Below, piece after piece: positions 29,960 through 42,180 of a DNA stretch of 64,000 nucleotides (the stretch's first letter is position 1; each line of letters starts with the position of its first letter). Below the pieces are notes generated by a model. It had not been told where the DNA came from. It searched no databases and saw only the letters and a program-made list of their open reading frames with translations. The translations under genes and the position numbers were made by a program. Location: the NCBI GenBank assembly GCA_014529385.2, contig CM043965.1, positions 59,366,933-59,430,932 of the forward strand, read 5' to 3'. The stretch is from Adiantum capillus-veneris. Its lineage: Eukaryota > Streptophyta > Polypodiopsida > Polypodiales > Pteridaceae.

Positions 29960-32160
29960 AAGAGGGCCTTTTCTATTTTTTCCATCATAATAATACGTAA
30001 TAATATGTCCAATTTGCATCCATTAGAGAGAGAAGAAGAAGAAGAGTGGAGAATATATGGAAGAAGAAGAAGATTCATTGTACTCATACATAAAGAAATA
30101 TACATAGGCTCCTTTTGTTTGTAATAGGTCTTCAATGCAAAATTCATTTGCACCTAGGGGTAGAGGTCCATATATTTGCTCATATCTTGCAAGCCTAGTC
30201 TCTATATCAATAATTATGGCATCTTTCTTTGTCAACTTTGTTTACAAACTTGCTCCACTTTCTCCTTGGCTTCATAGGGATGCCCCTCGTGTTGCCATCT
30301 CCATAATGTGCTCGTGCTCTTTTGGCAGTAGCACAATGGGCCTTTTTCTCATAGGTGGGGTACACTCTCCTCATCATGCCACTGTTCTTTCCTATATATA
30401 ATCTCCTCAAAATAGGCTCAATCAAATCTATCACCTTCCTTTGGAGGGATTCCATTAGCTTCCAATCTTGAATCAAACTCAATCAGATGAAGGAAACAAT
30501 AGCATGTCCCATATATCATAAAATAAATCTCTTCCTTGCAAGTATCATATCCTTCAAAAACTTATAGGGACTTGTAGCAATAGAAAATTCTTGATAACCT
30601 ATAAAACACACATACTCTTACCTACTAGACATAAACAAATATAATAGATTTATCTCTTTTATATCCAAGTATTTTAAATCATAATTTTACTATGACAAGA
30701 TTTGAATTTATCTTATTTTCTAATATCAAGAAAAGTCTTAAGAAATAGAAATTCAGATTTCATGATCCATTCTTAATTTAAATTCTTAAATTTACCCCAC
30801 GCAAGAGATGCCTCCAATGCCTAAATCCATGCACCATGCCTAGTATATCTTGCTTGGGGTAAATTCTTAAAATTACCCCAAGCAAGAGATGCCTCCAATG
30901 CCTAGATACATGCACCATGCCTAGTAAATCTTAATCATGACACACATAGTTCACTTTATGTTTACCATATATTATTGATCCATATGTAATCATTGTTTTC
31001 TCTAATACAAATACACACCCTGATCTTTCCCCGTTTGCATCAAACAAAACACGAAGAGTTTACCCACTTTATAGAATTTCAAAACAATACTCAACACCTC
31101 GTCCTTGTAATGTATCAAAGGCTAAACAAAAATTAGAGTTTCTCACCAAACGCTCATCCTCTCTAGTCAAACCGATCAATGGATTGAAACCAAAAAAAGA
31201 CTCCTTTTGGTGTGCTCTCTCATATTTGGTGTGCCCTCTCATATTGTGCTAAACCCATTAAACTTCCCACACCTCACACAATCTTTAGTTTATTCCAGTC
31301 AGCTATAGCCTTCCTCACCCTTTGAATACACAAAGGTGACATCCAAGAAAACAACAACAAAGACATCAACATATATTATTTATCAAACCCATCAAAGTGG
31401 GAGGGGCACTCAAATCCAAAAGCAAGCCCATTGAATTTACAATATCCATAGTGAGTGTTTTGGTCCTTTGCCTTACTTTTATACTTTTCAATTTCTCTAT
31501 TTTCTTTTAAAATCAAAACCTTTTTCTTGTAATCATTTAGAACACAAGGAGAGCACGGTCAACTAGCTTCTATACAAGATCAGGTTTGCACATGTCAACC
31601 ACATAAATGTTGTTCATTTTTTAAGCATAAAAGTAGATTTACAAAAGTAAACTAAAATATAATGCTTCCTTGCCAACTCTAAAGGTCTTATAATGTGAAA
31701 ATCAAATATAAAATTCATGTTTCTTATAGGTTTTGATTACATGAAACAATGTACTACCCAAATCAACAAAAAAATACTACCTTTGTGCTTATGTTTCCCC
31801 AAATATAGCTACACATGAATTTAATAGTTGCTAAAAGGAAATCATGCATCTCATAAAAAGGATAGGTACTTAGCTCCTTCACCGGCCTCCTTGATCCTTG
31901 CCATGTCCAATTGGTTCCTCTTTGCTTGCAAAAATCTAATTCAAAAGAAATTTTTTAGAATCTTCCTACTTGTTCGTAGCTTCCATGTTTGCAAGGTTGG
32001 TTTGCTATGATACCATTTGTAACATGCCTCATGATCTTCATAAGAAATGCATCATAATATGTCCAATTTGTATATGTGAGAGAGAGGAGAAGAATAAGAG
32101 CATAGAAGAGATGGGAGGAGAAAAAAAGTCCTTGTACCGATATCAATGATTACAATAGCA
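29960..32160 (-). mobile_element. decayed LTR retrotransposon with iMet primer site
   Basis: About 29985-30110 and 32040-32145 are direct repeats (TAATATGTCCAATTTG, then a GAGAGAGA/GAAGAAGAA purine block, TCATTGTACTCATA against TCCTTGTACCGATA). Just left of the right copy the minus strand reads TGGTATCATAGC, an iMet primer site (32004-32015), so the right copy is the 5' LTR of a leftward element. The internal ~1.9 kb encodes only fragments (e.g. KKAHCATAKRARAHYGDGN near 30300-30360) that I cannot assign. A short, probably copia-like or TRIM/LARD-like relic. Confidence 0.5.
30781..30931 (+). repeat. 81-bp tandem duplication
   Basis: AATTCTTAAA...TTACCCCA and CAAGAGATGCCTCCAATGCC, with ATGCACCATGCCTAGTA, occur at 30781 and again from 30862. 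Confidence 0.85.
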
Positions 32161-32755
32161 CAACTTGTCACATTTATCTAAACAATGCACAACTTCTTAC
32201 AACCGATGCTTTAAAGTTGTAGGTCCATGTTAATTTTTTAAGTATTGTGAGATTCCGAGGATTGGGAAACCCACGTGAGCAAAGGTACTGGGTTACAAGT
32301 GTCTGGTTTTGTGCAAGTCTTCATTATACAATCAAAATTGTGTACAATTTGAAAATGCTCGTGATTGTAAGTTTAACATATTGACATAGTGATGCATATA
32401 GAGTTTTCTTATTATTCAATGGCCTAAGAATGAGTAGGAAACTCAATTTGGAATGACTTTTTTAAAAAATTTCTCTTAATTCAATGGCCTAGCAATGAAC
32501 TTGCAATTTACATTTAAATGACATTTTTTCTAATACTACCACTTTTTGAGGGGGAGAAAATGGGAGTTGAGATGAGGTGTTAGCATGGAGAGAGGAATCG
32601 AGGATATTGGGAGAAAGGGAAGGGCAAGAAGGTAGAGATAAGAGAGGGCAAGCATGCAACAAAGAGGGAAAGGGGAGAGATAGGTGAGAAGGAAGCCTAC
32701 AAGAGCAGAGGCATGGGGAGTTGTAGCCATTGTCGAGCGAAGTAGCAAGAGAAAT

Positions 32756-32760
<5 letters not shown>
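32161..32760. other. no gene recognised
   Basis: AT-rich sequence, then 32540-32760 purine-rich (GGGAGAGA/GAGAAAG) leading into the (GA)n at 32761. Confidence 0.4.

Positions 32761-32810
<50 letters not shown>
32761..32810 (+). repeat. (GA)n microsatellite, 50 bp
   Basis: (GA)25. In the sense of the adjoining minus-strand LINE it is a (TC)n attached to the LINE 3' end. Confidence 0.95.
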
Positions 32811-32814
<4 letters not shown>

Positions 32815-32938
32815 ATTATCGTCCTTGAAGGTCAAATATGACCTATGGGACCAAAGTTACATGTGATGTAGTGTGTATGTGGCTGATGAGTGACTCTCGA
32901 TGCTCCAAAATTGTGGTGATGAGAGAGCCAAATTGTGG

Positions 32939-35900
32939 TTAGGAGAGGAAAGTGTGTAGGTCTAAGTCATGGCTAAAAATGTGAGGGAAGCAAGTTTGGA
33001 TGCGACCTGAGCACTCTAATAGTGTGTGGTACTCAGATTCTTGAACTTGCAATGAGCATAATATGCACAGTCGATTTGACTCTTCTCCTTTGCCCCAACG
33101 CCCTATCTCACATCGAAGAAAGTGGGAGCTAAGCCAAATGGCTTCGATAGTGCTTATTGTCGCTGACAAGGGGATAGGCTCAAGCATGTAAGTGTGAGTA
33201 TGGTTTCCCCTTTCAGCAAAGAACATGGTTTTGTAGTTGGGGGTAATATGGGTGGTGTAATGTATGAAGCGTGACCCACCGGATTCCTCCCAAGCCGTAA
33301 TACATTGGCGTTGTAGAAAAGCTTCATTCACTTGCTAGTCAATTGAGGCATCATGTAGCAAGTGTAATGCATCCCATCTCCCAAACCACTTCTTTATGTC
33401 TGCTCAAGATCTTGCTTTTATGTGTCTTTTAAACTTTTTTGCTTGCTTCCCATGCAATTGTAGGAAGTCGATGTGAGGGATTTTGATGCATCTTTATCAT
33501 GTACTCCACAACTCTTTCCATGCTCATAACCTCAATTGGAAGAGATCTCGACTCAAGAAGTAGGAGCATATATGGTGTTTGTGTCTTAACTTGGAGAAAG
33601 TTTGTAAGAAAATGCTTTTGGACATTCTCAAACTCTTTCCAAGTAGAATTTGAGATGCTCCAACCCCACACTTCAACTCCATAAAGAAGAACCAGTGTCA
33701 CCAATGTGTCAAAAATGTACTTCCTGAGAACCCCAACACTTAATGTTTCCTGCATTACACATGTTCTCAAATGCATAGTATGCTCTCTTTCCCGCTTCTA
33801 ATCGACGCATAGCACATTCATGCCACTTGTGATTGGCCGGAACCTCAAGGCCAAGGTACTTAAAGCTCTCAACTAACTTCAAGTATCTCATTGTTGTACA
33901 CAATGCATGGCTTCTCCTTATGGTTGGTTTTCACAAGCATAACCTTTGTTTTGGATTCATTCACAATCAGCCCACTATGCAAGCAAAAGTTCTCAAGGAC
34001 AACCATAAGCTTTTGTGCATCTTCTAAAGTGTGTGCTAGAAGCACTACATCATCCGCATACAAAAAAAGCATGATTACCATATTGCAAATAGTGACCTCT
34101 TCAATGCCTTCCTCTTGCATAAAGTCAAGTACCATTTGTTCCAATTGATTGATGCATAGACCAAAGAGAGTTAGTGACAACGGACATCCTTGTGTTAACC
34201 CCAATAGTGCTTACAAATTTTTTTGAAATTCCTCTTCCATGCACAATTGACACATCACCTTCTCATAGATTCGAGAAACCGCAAGCATAAACTCACTTGG
34301 CACTTGGAGTTCTTCCATTCTTCTCCACAAATTGTTACGTGAAATCATATCAAAGGCTTTCTTAAAGTCCACAAAACAACAATACAATTGCTTGCCTTTC
34401 AATCAATTTTCCTCCATGAGAACAAGAAGAGTGACAAGATGATCAATGGTGCTATGGCATCGACAAAAAAACCGCTTGTCCTTTTGCACGCTCATCATTC
34501 TCTTCGACACAATCACTCAATTTCATCTCCATTATGTACCCAAACAATTTTTCCCTAAGACACCCAATCATTATAATCTGGTAGTTGTTTACATTCTTTA
34601 CCTCCCCTCCTTTATGCAAAGGCTTTACCCAATTAGTGCTCCAATCATAAGGCATACCATGTTCAGGTGCAAGGTTAAACACATCACACATCCACTCATG
34701 TGTAAAATCTCCCGTTCACTTGATCATCTCCGACTTGATACCTTGAAGACCTCCAACTTTGCGAGTGGCCAACTTTTCAAGCCCGTTGCATACATCTTCA
34801 ATAGTAAAAAAAGGAGGGCATACGTGGGAGTGAACCATAAAATGACATTTTTTTCAGCATTTGGTTGCTCATATAGTTGCCTACAATGTGTGTACATATC
34901 CACAAGACTCAAGTTACCAAAATTCTTAACCTGCTTGTCCCTCAAGTTTCTCCAAAATCTTCCACATGCACGTGCCTTTTCTTGGACTTGAAAAAATTGT
35001 TGCTTTACTTCCCATCTTCTTCTCTTCTTTTGAATCAATGCCTTGTATGTATGCAAATGACTTTGATAGTTGTCTTTGTCCATAGTTGCATCAAGCTTTA
35101 TAAAGGACTTTCAAGCATCTTGACATTCTTTATCAAACTACCTTTTGTGTGATCTAAATTTGTTGATACCATGGACATGCTTTATGGAAAAGCATTCTTC
35201 GGCACAAGAACAAATAACTTTCTTGAAAGCTTCCCATTTAGTTTCCAATGGTGCATCATATTGAAGCTTTGCCTTCCATAACTTTTACTCAACCATTTCA
35301 ATGTACATTGGTGCAAAATGCATACATAGTGATAACTTCTGTTTCCTTTGGTTGAGATTATCATGCTTATTTGCTTCTCCACATGTAAGGTCAATACATA
35401 AGGTTTGATAGTCTGATTTTGGGGTCCACTGGACAAACATAAAACTCTTATGCGATACATGATGGCTTTCGAGAGTAGATTATAGTCAATCACACTATCC
35501 CATTATGTTTTATACATGTAAATCCATTGGTTCCACTCCACAAAGATACACCATTGGCAATGATCATACTCGTGCTATTACACATGTGTAAAAGTAACTT
35601 TCCATAGTGATCCAGCTCTTTCTCATCCATTGAAGTACGATCATACAAGTGAACTTCCTCCAACTCTCTTAAAATGTATGGTATATCAAATGTTGAGTAT
35701 CATGTTGTAATGTTTTTGTGCGAGCATTCATATCCCCAAAGACAATAACATCACCTTTACCTTTGAAATAAGCAATGTCCTCTTCTAAATAAAAAAATGT
35801 ATGATCTCTATCCATGCAAGCATAAAAGCGGGAATCATGATGAGGAATGTAGCAACCGGCTACAAAAATGGGTGCTCATTTTGGTGTCATAATCTTCAGT

Positions 35901-36202
35901 CATACATAACGTTTGTACTTGTCATCTTTCACAATTGATACAGAATCTTCCAATCCTTTCTTAACCATACATGCTACCCCTCCTTGCCCTCTTCTTTGCT
36001 TGAGATTCTTTGACCACATTGATGAATGTACGTTGTAATCCTCCAAGCCGTTAATCCTTTGTGTATCATACTTCCAAGTTTCAACAAGAAGTACAACATC
36101 GGCTTTGCTTGTTAGCTCATCAATGCCAACCCCCTCATTCCATGGGTATCCATTGCAATTCCAAAAGCATATTTTCAATTGTAACTTAGCCACATAGGTC
36201 AC
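32939..36202 (-). pseudogene. LINE ORF2 relic (endonuclease-reverse transcriptase)
   Basis: Collinear with the intact ORF2 at 52698-56078 but split by at least eight frameshifts or stops. The endonuclease start is at 36202 (LKICFWNCNGYPWN, VVLLVETWKYD), reverse transcriptase fragments at 34452-34691 (TNWVKPLHKGGEV), 34211-34402 (LYCCFVDFKKAFDMI) and 33869-34204 (GLTQGCPLSLTLFGL, MLFLYADDVVLLAHT), then VLLYGVEVWGWSI near 33690. The C-terminal Cys/His segment (CILCSLQVQESEYHTLLEC) lies at about 33015-33080. The YADD catalytic motif is still readable. Not functional. Confidence 0.85.
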
Positions 36203-36229
36203 ACATTCCTATTTGCTCAAGGGGATCGC

Positions 36230-37160
36230 CTCCTCCTTGGGCACATTTTCTTCGAGAGATCTCCTTGTTTTTCTTATTCCTTTCCTCATATGCCTTGCGA
36301 CGCATATATTGTTGCTTAATAGTGCGATATTCACATACAAAACATTTTGAATCCCTCAAATAGATCCAACTATTATGGAAAGGATAATCTTTTGTTTGGT
36401 CTCATCCGGCATGTTGCATACAATTGGCTGTTCTCCCGAGCAAGGAGCTCCTTGCTTACCCACTCTGTGTGCTCCATATACCATAACTCCAAACATGCAA
36501 AAGTGGGTTTGGAAGAACTTCAATAACAATGGCAAGAGAAGGAGGTGTCTATAGCTTCACTTCGGGAATTCCACGAATAACAATGTTCTTGGAACGTCAC
36601 TCCTGTTCCTTCAACTCCTCCACATCCACATTCTCAACATTCTTTGTTTGATCCCATAGCTTGCATGAGGGAGGAATTAGGAACCACATTGTTACCACAT
36701 ACATCAGCCCATTACTTATTTGTGCATACATTTTCATGTCGCAAACATCCCGGCTCATGGTGTTAAATTTCTCCTCTTTCAATACATGGTCATGCTCTAC
36801 TTTGCTCATGTGCTCCTTCAAAGAATTCAAGTCCATAAGAGAGCATTTACATTCCTTGACTGCCTCTTCAAGTTGCATCAAACATGTTGTTTGCATCTTA
36901 AGTGTCCTCTTGATATTCTCATTCTCAACCACAATAACCCTTAGCGTGCCATTCTCCATTGCAAGTGCCCGTAAGTCTTCACCTTGTTTTTTTAATCTCT
37001 TGCAATGATACCAAGTATGCCATGATCATGGTTTTTGATCTCGTTGGTTGAGTGATTCTGTTGCTATCTCCACGCTTAGGAGATTTTGGATCATTTTCTA
37101 CAATGGTTGTGGACCTTGTTGAAGAAGAAGAACCATTGCGAGTGCCGAAAGACATTGAAT
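36230..37160 (-). pseudogene. LINE ORF1 relic, L1-type
   Basis: Starts at an ATG near 37154 (MSFGTRNGSSSSTRS) and shifts frame near 36970. It runs through a coiled coil (KMQTTCLMQLEEAVKECKCS, EHMSKVEHDHVLKEEKF) at 36959-36700, then RSKNIVIRGIPEVK near 36600-36560, the start of the RRM domain typical of L1-type ORF1 proteins (xNIxIxGIPE). After a stop-rich gap it ends with a basic C-terminus (YMRRKAYEERNKKNKEI) at about 36260-36310. ORF2 begins 30-60 bases downstream. The coding order ORF1-ORF2 and the RRM motif support a bicistronic L1-clade element. Confidence 0.7.
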
Positions 37161-37380
37161 GTAAAATAGAGATGAGAGTCAACTTTTATGAACCTGTTCA
37201 CTTCAGGAATTTTGATACAAAGACTCCTTCCATAACTCTATTTTTTTTTTTGTCTTTATATTAATGCGTAGAGGGCTTCTTGTTCTTTGATTAAGGCTAT
37301 AGATCGCCCAAATTGGAGTTCGGATGAAGAAGTTATGATCAATAGAGTGAACTGTTGTCTACTAGGTCAAAAAACAGTTG

Positions 37381-37382
<2 letters not shown>

Positions 37383-37426
<44 letters not shown>
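37383..37426 (+). repeat. (GA)n microsatellite, 44 bp
   Basis: (AG)22 at the 5' end of the minus-strand LINE. Confidence 0.95.
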
Positions 37427-37428
<2 letters not shown>

Positions 37429-38310
37429 CGGGGAGATGATTACTAGCTTCCGAGATGAGAGAGCAAAGGGGTTGTGGGAGAGGAAAGAAAGATAGGCATG
37501 GCAAGAGTGGGGTATACTGAGTTGGGAGGAAGAGGTGTGGAGAGAGTGGGGTATACTGAGGTGGGAAGAAGAGGCGTGGAGAGAGTCGGTATAGTGAGGG
37601 GGAGGAACTCGTTCACTCAATTGGAAGGAAGAGGAAGGATACATAGGCAAAAGGTGGGCCAAGAAAACTCAGAGAGAGGATCAAGATAAAGAGAGGAGTC
37701 AACTAGAATGGAGACGTGGGGACAACTCACGAGAGAGATGGAGTGATGGATAGATACATAGGCATGGAGGATAGAGTTGTTATGTGAGTTGGGGGGGCGG
37801 TAGGGGAGGAGGGGCGGTAAAGGTGGTGCATGGGTGGCTCTTGGAAAAAAAGTTTCACTTTCAATCTTGTTCATTGCCTCTGTCCCAAAAAAAGCCACTA
37901 GGTCGGCACGAAACCATGAAAGGATAGAAGTGGATAAGAAACTAAGGCATTGATGCACGATAAATTTACTAATAATGAAAAGAAGAACCTTAGAGATTAG
38001 AGGCCCATTGAAGGAGTTAAGATTTGGATGAAATTCAATGCTGCTAATCCCACACAAAGATATACATGAATTAACTGGTCAGTCTCACATGTATAAAGCA
38101 CCCTTGATCGGCACATGTGATGTAGGCTACCACTTGTGTGGATAGCCTGCTGACAAGTGGTAGCTTCCTACCCACTCGACAAAATTTGAAATATGTGATC
38201 AATTTTAAACTTGCCTGTGCGAATAGAATTAGAAGTAAGGAATCTTACAATAATCTTGGATAATTTTAATTGTTAAACCCATTGGCTCAAAGAGATGAAT
38301 TAACTTGTGT
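37427..38310. other. no gene recognised
   Basis: 37490-37600 contains three diverged copies of GGGGTATACTGAGxTGGGA/GAAGAGGxGTGGAGAGAG (period about 45 bp). The rest shows nothing recognisable. Confidence 0.4.
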
Positions 38311-38460
38311 TGGAAGAAATGGTGCCAAGCTATATAATGACTCAAATTGGTTGGACCAAAGGTTACCTTAAGGTTTTGGGGTCTAGATGGCTAGCTCAGT
38401 TTTGGAATTCTTTCAGTTAAGCATGTAATAGTGTTGGGATGGGTGACCTCTTAGAATGTT
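38311..38460 (+). repeat. 5S-rRNA-like repeat, copy 1
   Basis: GGAATTCTTTCAGTTAAGCATG (38405-38425) and GGGATGGGTGACCTC (38436-38450) correspond to the 5S rRNA segment around box A (AGTTAAGCGTG) and box C (GGATGGGTGACCTCC), with about 9 bases missing between them. A leader GAAATGGTGCCAAGCTATA and CTCAAATTGGTTGGACCAAA is shared with copy 2. This is the structure expected of a 5S-derived SINE or a decayed 5S pseudogene. Confidence 0.5.
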
Positions 38461-38635
38461 TTCCCCCAATTCGAACAATGGTATTAGAGTAAATTTGTTG
38501 GTTTGCTAAGTGTAAATTCTAGTTGGCAGGCAAGAGGTTGGCGTTCCAAGTGAAGGACTGGTTGGCAAAAAAGAGGTTGGTGTGCCGAGCATCAATGGTT
38601 GGCAAGCAAAGTTGGACAGGGTTACCAAGGGGGGA

Positions 38636-38800
38636 AGCTAGAAGAAAAGGTGTCAAGCTATAAGTTGACTCAAATTGGTTGGGCCAAAGGTCTCCATCAA
38701 ATAAAGGTTTTGTGGTCTAGATTGATAGCCTAGTTTGGAATTCTTTTGATTAATCGTATATGTTTAGGAACAATGTTGGGATGGAAGTCTTCCTCCTTAA
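38636..38800 (+). repeat. 5S-rRNA-like repeat, copy 2
   Basis: Same leader (CAAATTGGTTGGGCCAAAGG) and GGAATTCTTTTGATTAATCG...TGTTGGGATGGAAGTCTTCC; the box regions are more decayed than in copy 1. Between the copies, 38520-38625 has imperfect repeats of GGTTGGCAAGCAAG/GAGGTTGG. Confidence 0.5.
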
Positions 38801-40302
38801 TATCCAATAGCATGTGCGTAAATTCTAAAAGGCCAACGAAGAATCAAGGGCATAGTAGATTATTAGCATAACTTGAGAAATGGACACATTATAGTTTTGA
38901 TTCCTTGGCCGAGTGTTCACTCAAAACATTAAAGGATACATTGTCGTAGGGTAGTTTATGCTTTTTTCCACAATGTATGCAAGAAGTATATGCACCAAAA
39001 GAATTCCTGGATATTGTAATAGAGCAACATAAATGTGTGGATTGCAAAGTAACTTTGTCCATCATTGCCAAAGTAAGTCTACTCTGAATGATATCAAAGT
39101 GGTAAATCCAATAGAGTCTGGATGGAGTACAAGGTTGACATGAATCTATAAGTAGCTTGATATAAGGGTAGAGGAAAGCCCCACCATCAATAAACCTAAA
39201 GGAAATCTTATAAGCTTGAGGATTTGAAAACTTCTAAGATCCAAGAGCCTTTTAATAGGATAAGTTAAAAAAAATACTCGGTAAAGATTACACCAAAGAG
39301 GTGAGCATGAATATGCCACCAAAAAAATTCAACAATAAGATCAAGAGGAATAAAGAAGGATTGGAAATTCCATCAAGTTCTAGAAGAGACCTAAAGCTAA
39401 AAAAATTTTATGAGAGGTACTTTTAGCTAGTGAAGCCTTGCAATCTTCACTTTTTATGAGAGGTACTTTTAGCTAGGAAGCCTTGCAATCTTCACTTTAA
39501 AAAAAAATCCCAATATCTAAGACATTCACAAGAGTTAAGAGGATTAGTAAAAGCACCAATGAGGCAAAAATCACCTTCACAAGGGAAAGCCTCATTATAG
39601 GCGGTGTTATCAAATGAGTTGCAAGAAAATATTTCAGTAGGGATGTTAACTAGATGTTAACTAGAAATGCATACTGTGGGTTAATGACCCAAAATGCATT
39701 AGACTCTTTTGATTAAGTCTTTTAATGCTGCAATAAAAGACAATAGATTTTTTAAAATCATAACCAGAGAATCATTTAGTCTTTAATTATAACTTCATTA
39801 ACAAAAGTAAGCTTAAGGAGGCCTTATGGATTTAATAGATAGCCATAAAAAAGGATAAAGCTTGTTTTGAAGGGTCAGAAATCTTGGGAACAATAAACAA
39901 ACATTTACTCATGAAAGAGCTTGTATCTCCTCCAAACGTGGGTTAGAATAAACAAAATCCTCTAAAGAGAATGTTCAAAAGCTAAAGGTCAAACAACTTT
40001 ACTCCACACAATTTCAATTGGTCCATCATATGCATAGCGATCTTAGCATAACCCTCAATTAGTCTACAATAATAGGCTATCACATCGCAAAAAAATTGGA
40101 GCTATTCCAAAATTTTGGGAGAAGGCCGCTTTTAAATTGTTTCTACCTTGTTAGGATCCCTATTACGACCCTCAACTGAAACGATGTATCCAAGTTAGCG
40201 AGGCTAAGACTGCATGAATGTATAGTTGCTCATTGAATTATAAAGTGCATTCTAACATAAAGACTCCTGTTTTTTTTAGATGCCCCAACAATTCTTGATG
40301 CT
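38801..40302. other. no gene recognised; decayed repeats
   Basis: Stop-rich on all frames. A 46-bp tandem duplication (TTTATGAGAGGTACTTTTAG, GAAGCCTTGCAATCTTCAC) is at about 39407-39500. Confidence 0.4.
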
Positions 40303-41190
40303 TTGCCATATTCTTATCAAACTTTTGCCTCCACATTTAGGCTTGTGAGAAAGAATGGGCCTAATGATGTGAATTTTGATGGTATTATCTTTATATTGAT
40401 GCAAGAGTCTCATCAAACAAAGGGAAGAGTTCTAAGAAATGTGCAATATTGCCCCAACAGCTGTTACTTCTTCAACATCAATAAATATGAGGCTTGCAAT
40501 AAAGGCAAGAAGAAGCTAAAATGTCAATATTGTAGGGCAAATGATCATCCCATCAAGCAATGTCTATGCTTAAGGTTGAAGAGGCTTGCAAGGAAAAGGT
40601 AGATGCAGCCATCACAAATGTTTTTTATATGCAGATTTGGCAAATATTTTGCAGGTTTTATAATGGGCTTCCAATGCTTTGCCATGACCAATTTGCACAA
40701 AATCCATGGATCATGGGTGATAATGGTGCAACTAAGCACGTTATGTCTCATAGTTATTTGTTCACTTTTCTTGATAGTGTTCCTAGTGAGAATACTCTCT
40801 CATGTGCCAACAAAGCATCTTATTCAATTAAGGGAGTTTGAAAGATTGTGCTTACTACTAAAGGTGGCAATTCTTTCACACTTTTGGATGCAAGAACAAG
40901 AACAAGAAGAGCCTTTTTTTTGCATTTATACTTGAAAACTTGGGCTTGTTGTCAATTTCTTGAACAATATATGTATTGTGCATGATCTTAGCTTTGATGA
41001 TACTACAGTGGCATCTACACTTTGTTTTCTAGACTATTTAAGCTTAATGATTACAAGACATGTGAAAGATTTAGCATATGCAGTTTCTAATTGAAAGGCT
41101 ATTTTATTTGCAAAACTTTTTCAATATGTGCTGCCAAAAGAGTTGTTGCACAAGGGGTGTCTGAAGAAGAGTCAGCCCTTTGACTTTGAG
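40303..41190 (+). pseudogene. Ty1/copia gag-protease relic
   Basis: LPYSYQTFAST-like start and then a zinc knuckle CQYCRANDHPIKQC (CX2CX4HX4C, about 40522-40563). A frameshift leads to the protease: NPWIMGDNGATKHVMSHSYL then FTFLDSVPSENTLSCANKAS, aligning with copia DSGAT..HM proteins, with the active-site Ser replaced by Asn (DNGAT). After a TGA, KIVLTTKGGNSFTLLDAR continues in frame. No integrase or reverse transcriptase follows. Confidence 0.75.
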
Positions 41191-41390
41191 AGGAGTTAAG
41201 CAAGATTTAAAAAGAGTGGTGAGGCAATGATTCATAGCACTTAAATAATAATTGTAGATACTCATAGAGAAATAGAGACAATTAGAGAGAAATTGGGAAA
41301 AATAAAGTAGAATTAAGAGCCTATTGGGGTAAAGGAAGAACGTGTCTTACCCCAAGATGGACGTCCAGTGTCCAGCGCCCATTGACCTAA

Positions 41391-41816
41391 TCAGTCATTC
41401 TTTATATACATAAAGGAATGAGTGAGGGAATTTTCCACTCTAGTCCACTCCACACAGTGTGCCCTTCTTCCTCTTCCCCTTCTTGCATGCACACTTTCGC
41501 ATCCCAAAATCGTCTCATGAATTGGTATCAAGCTCACTCGCAAAGGAGACACACTCATCTCTTGCTCAATGCATGCCAACAACATTATCGAGACTATGTT
41601 GTCTCGTACCACAAATACATGCACAAGATATACCAAGCCACTCCAAGCTTTCCTGGCAATCACTAGTGATATGCAATGCATCTGGAACAACTTCTCTCTA
41701 AGAAATATTTGACACCCACAATTTGCTAATTGTCTCACTAAGATCAAACTTTATCTCAATTGAGGAGCATAGCGCACATATTGAAGTGTATATGATGCAC
41801 CATTGGGCAATGACAT
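41391..41816. other. no gene recognised
   Basis: CATTCTTTATATACATAAAG-GAATG at 41396-41421 is a small inverted repeat. Adjacent sequence may be leader or LTR of one of the neighbouring copia relics. Confidence 0.3.
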
Positions 41817-42180
41817 TCATACATCTCTTTCTCTTACAATGTCAAATGCTGAACCATTGGCCAAGTACACTCGACCAAAGCTCCCACTAGAGAAAGTGTT
41901 AAACCACTCATGATGTGATGTGATGTGGAAAACTGCATCCTCATCTAGCAACCAACGGGGGGAAGAAGTGCCACCTCTCAAAGGCATGTAAACAATAGGA
42001 ATGCTAGAGGTAAACGTGACATCATCACGATTGGAATACAAAGTCAGCTCTCTAGCATGTGTCAAAACCAAACCTGCATTCGCATACATCACTGCTGCTA
42101 CCTCATATGTCAAAAGCAATGATGCCTTATATGCCATGTGTGACCACAATGCCAACAATGCAAGTATTGGCATAAACAAG
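41817..42180 (-). pseudogene. copia protease relic, opposite strand
   Basis: The minus strand reads PRWLLDEDAVFHITSHHEWF then NTFSSGSFGRVYLANGSAFD, the copia protease region (W.LDSGAS.H.T....F..). The catalytic DSG is changed to DED. It is a different copia lineage from the relic at 40303 and in opposite orientation. Upstream residues resemble a gag-protease spacer; no zinc knuckle is visible. Confidence 0.65.

Larger units (their letters stand above)
32811..37382 (-). mobile_element. full-length but decayed LINE bordered by (GA)n at both ends
   Basis: The minus-strand 5' end abuts (CT)n (37383-37426 on the plus strand) and the 3' end (...GGACGATAATAAAA) abuts (CT)n (32761-32810). Inside are a 5' UTR, ORF1, ORF2 and a 3' UTR homologous to the LINE at 52646. 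About 4.6 kb; all frames are broken. Confidence 0.8.
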
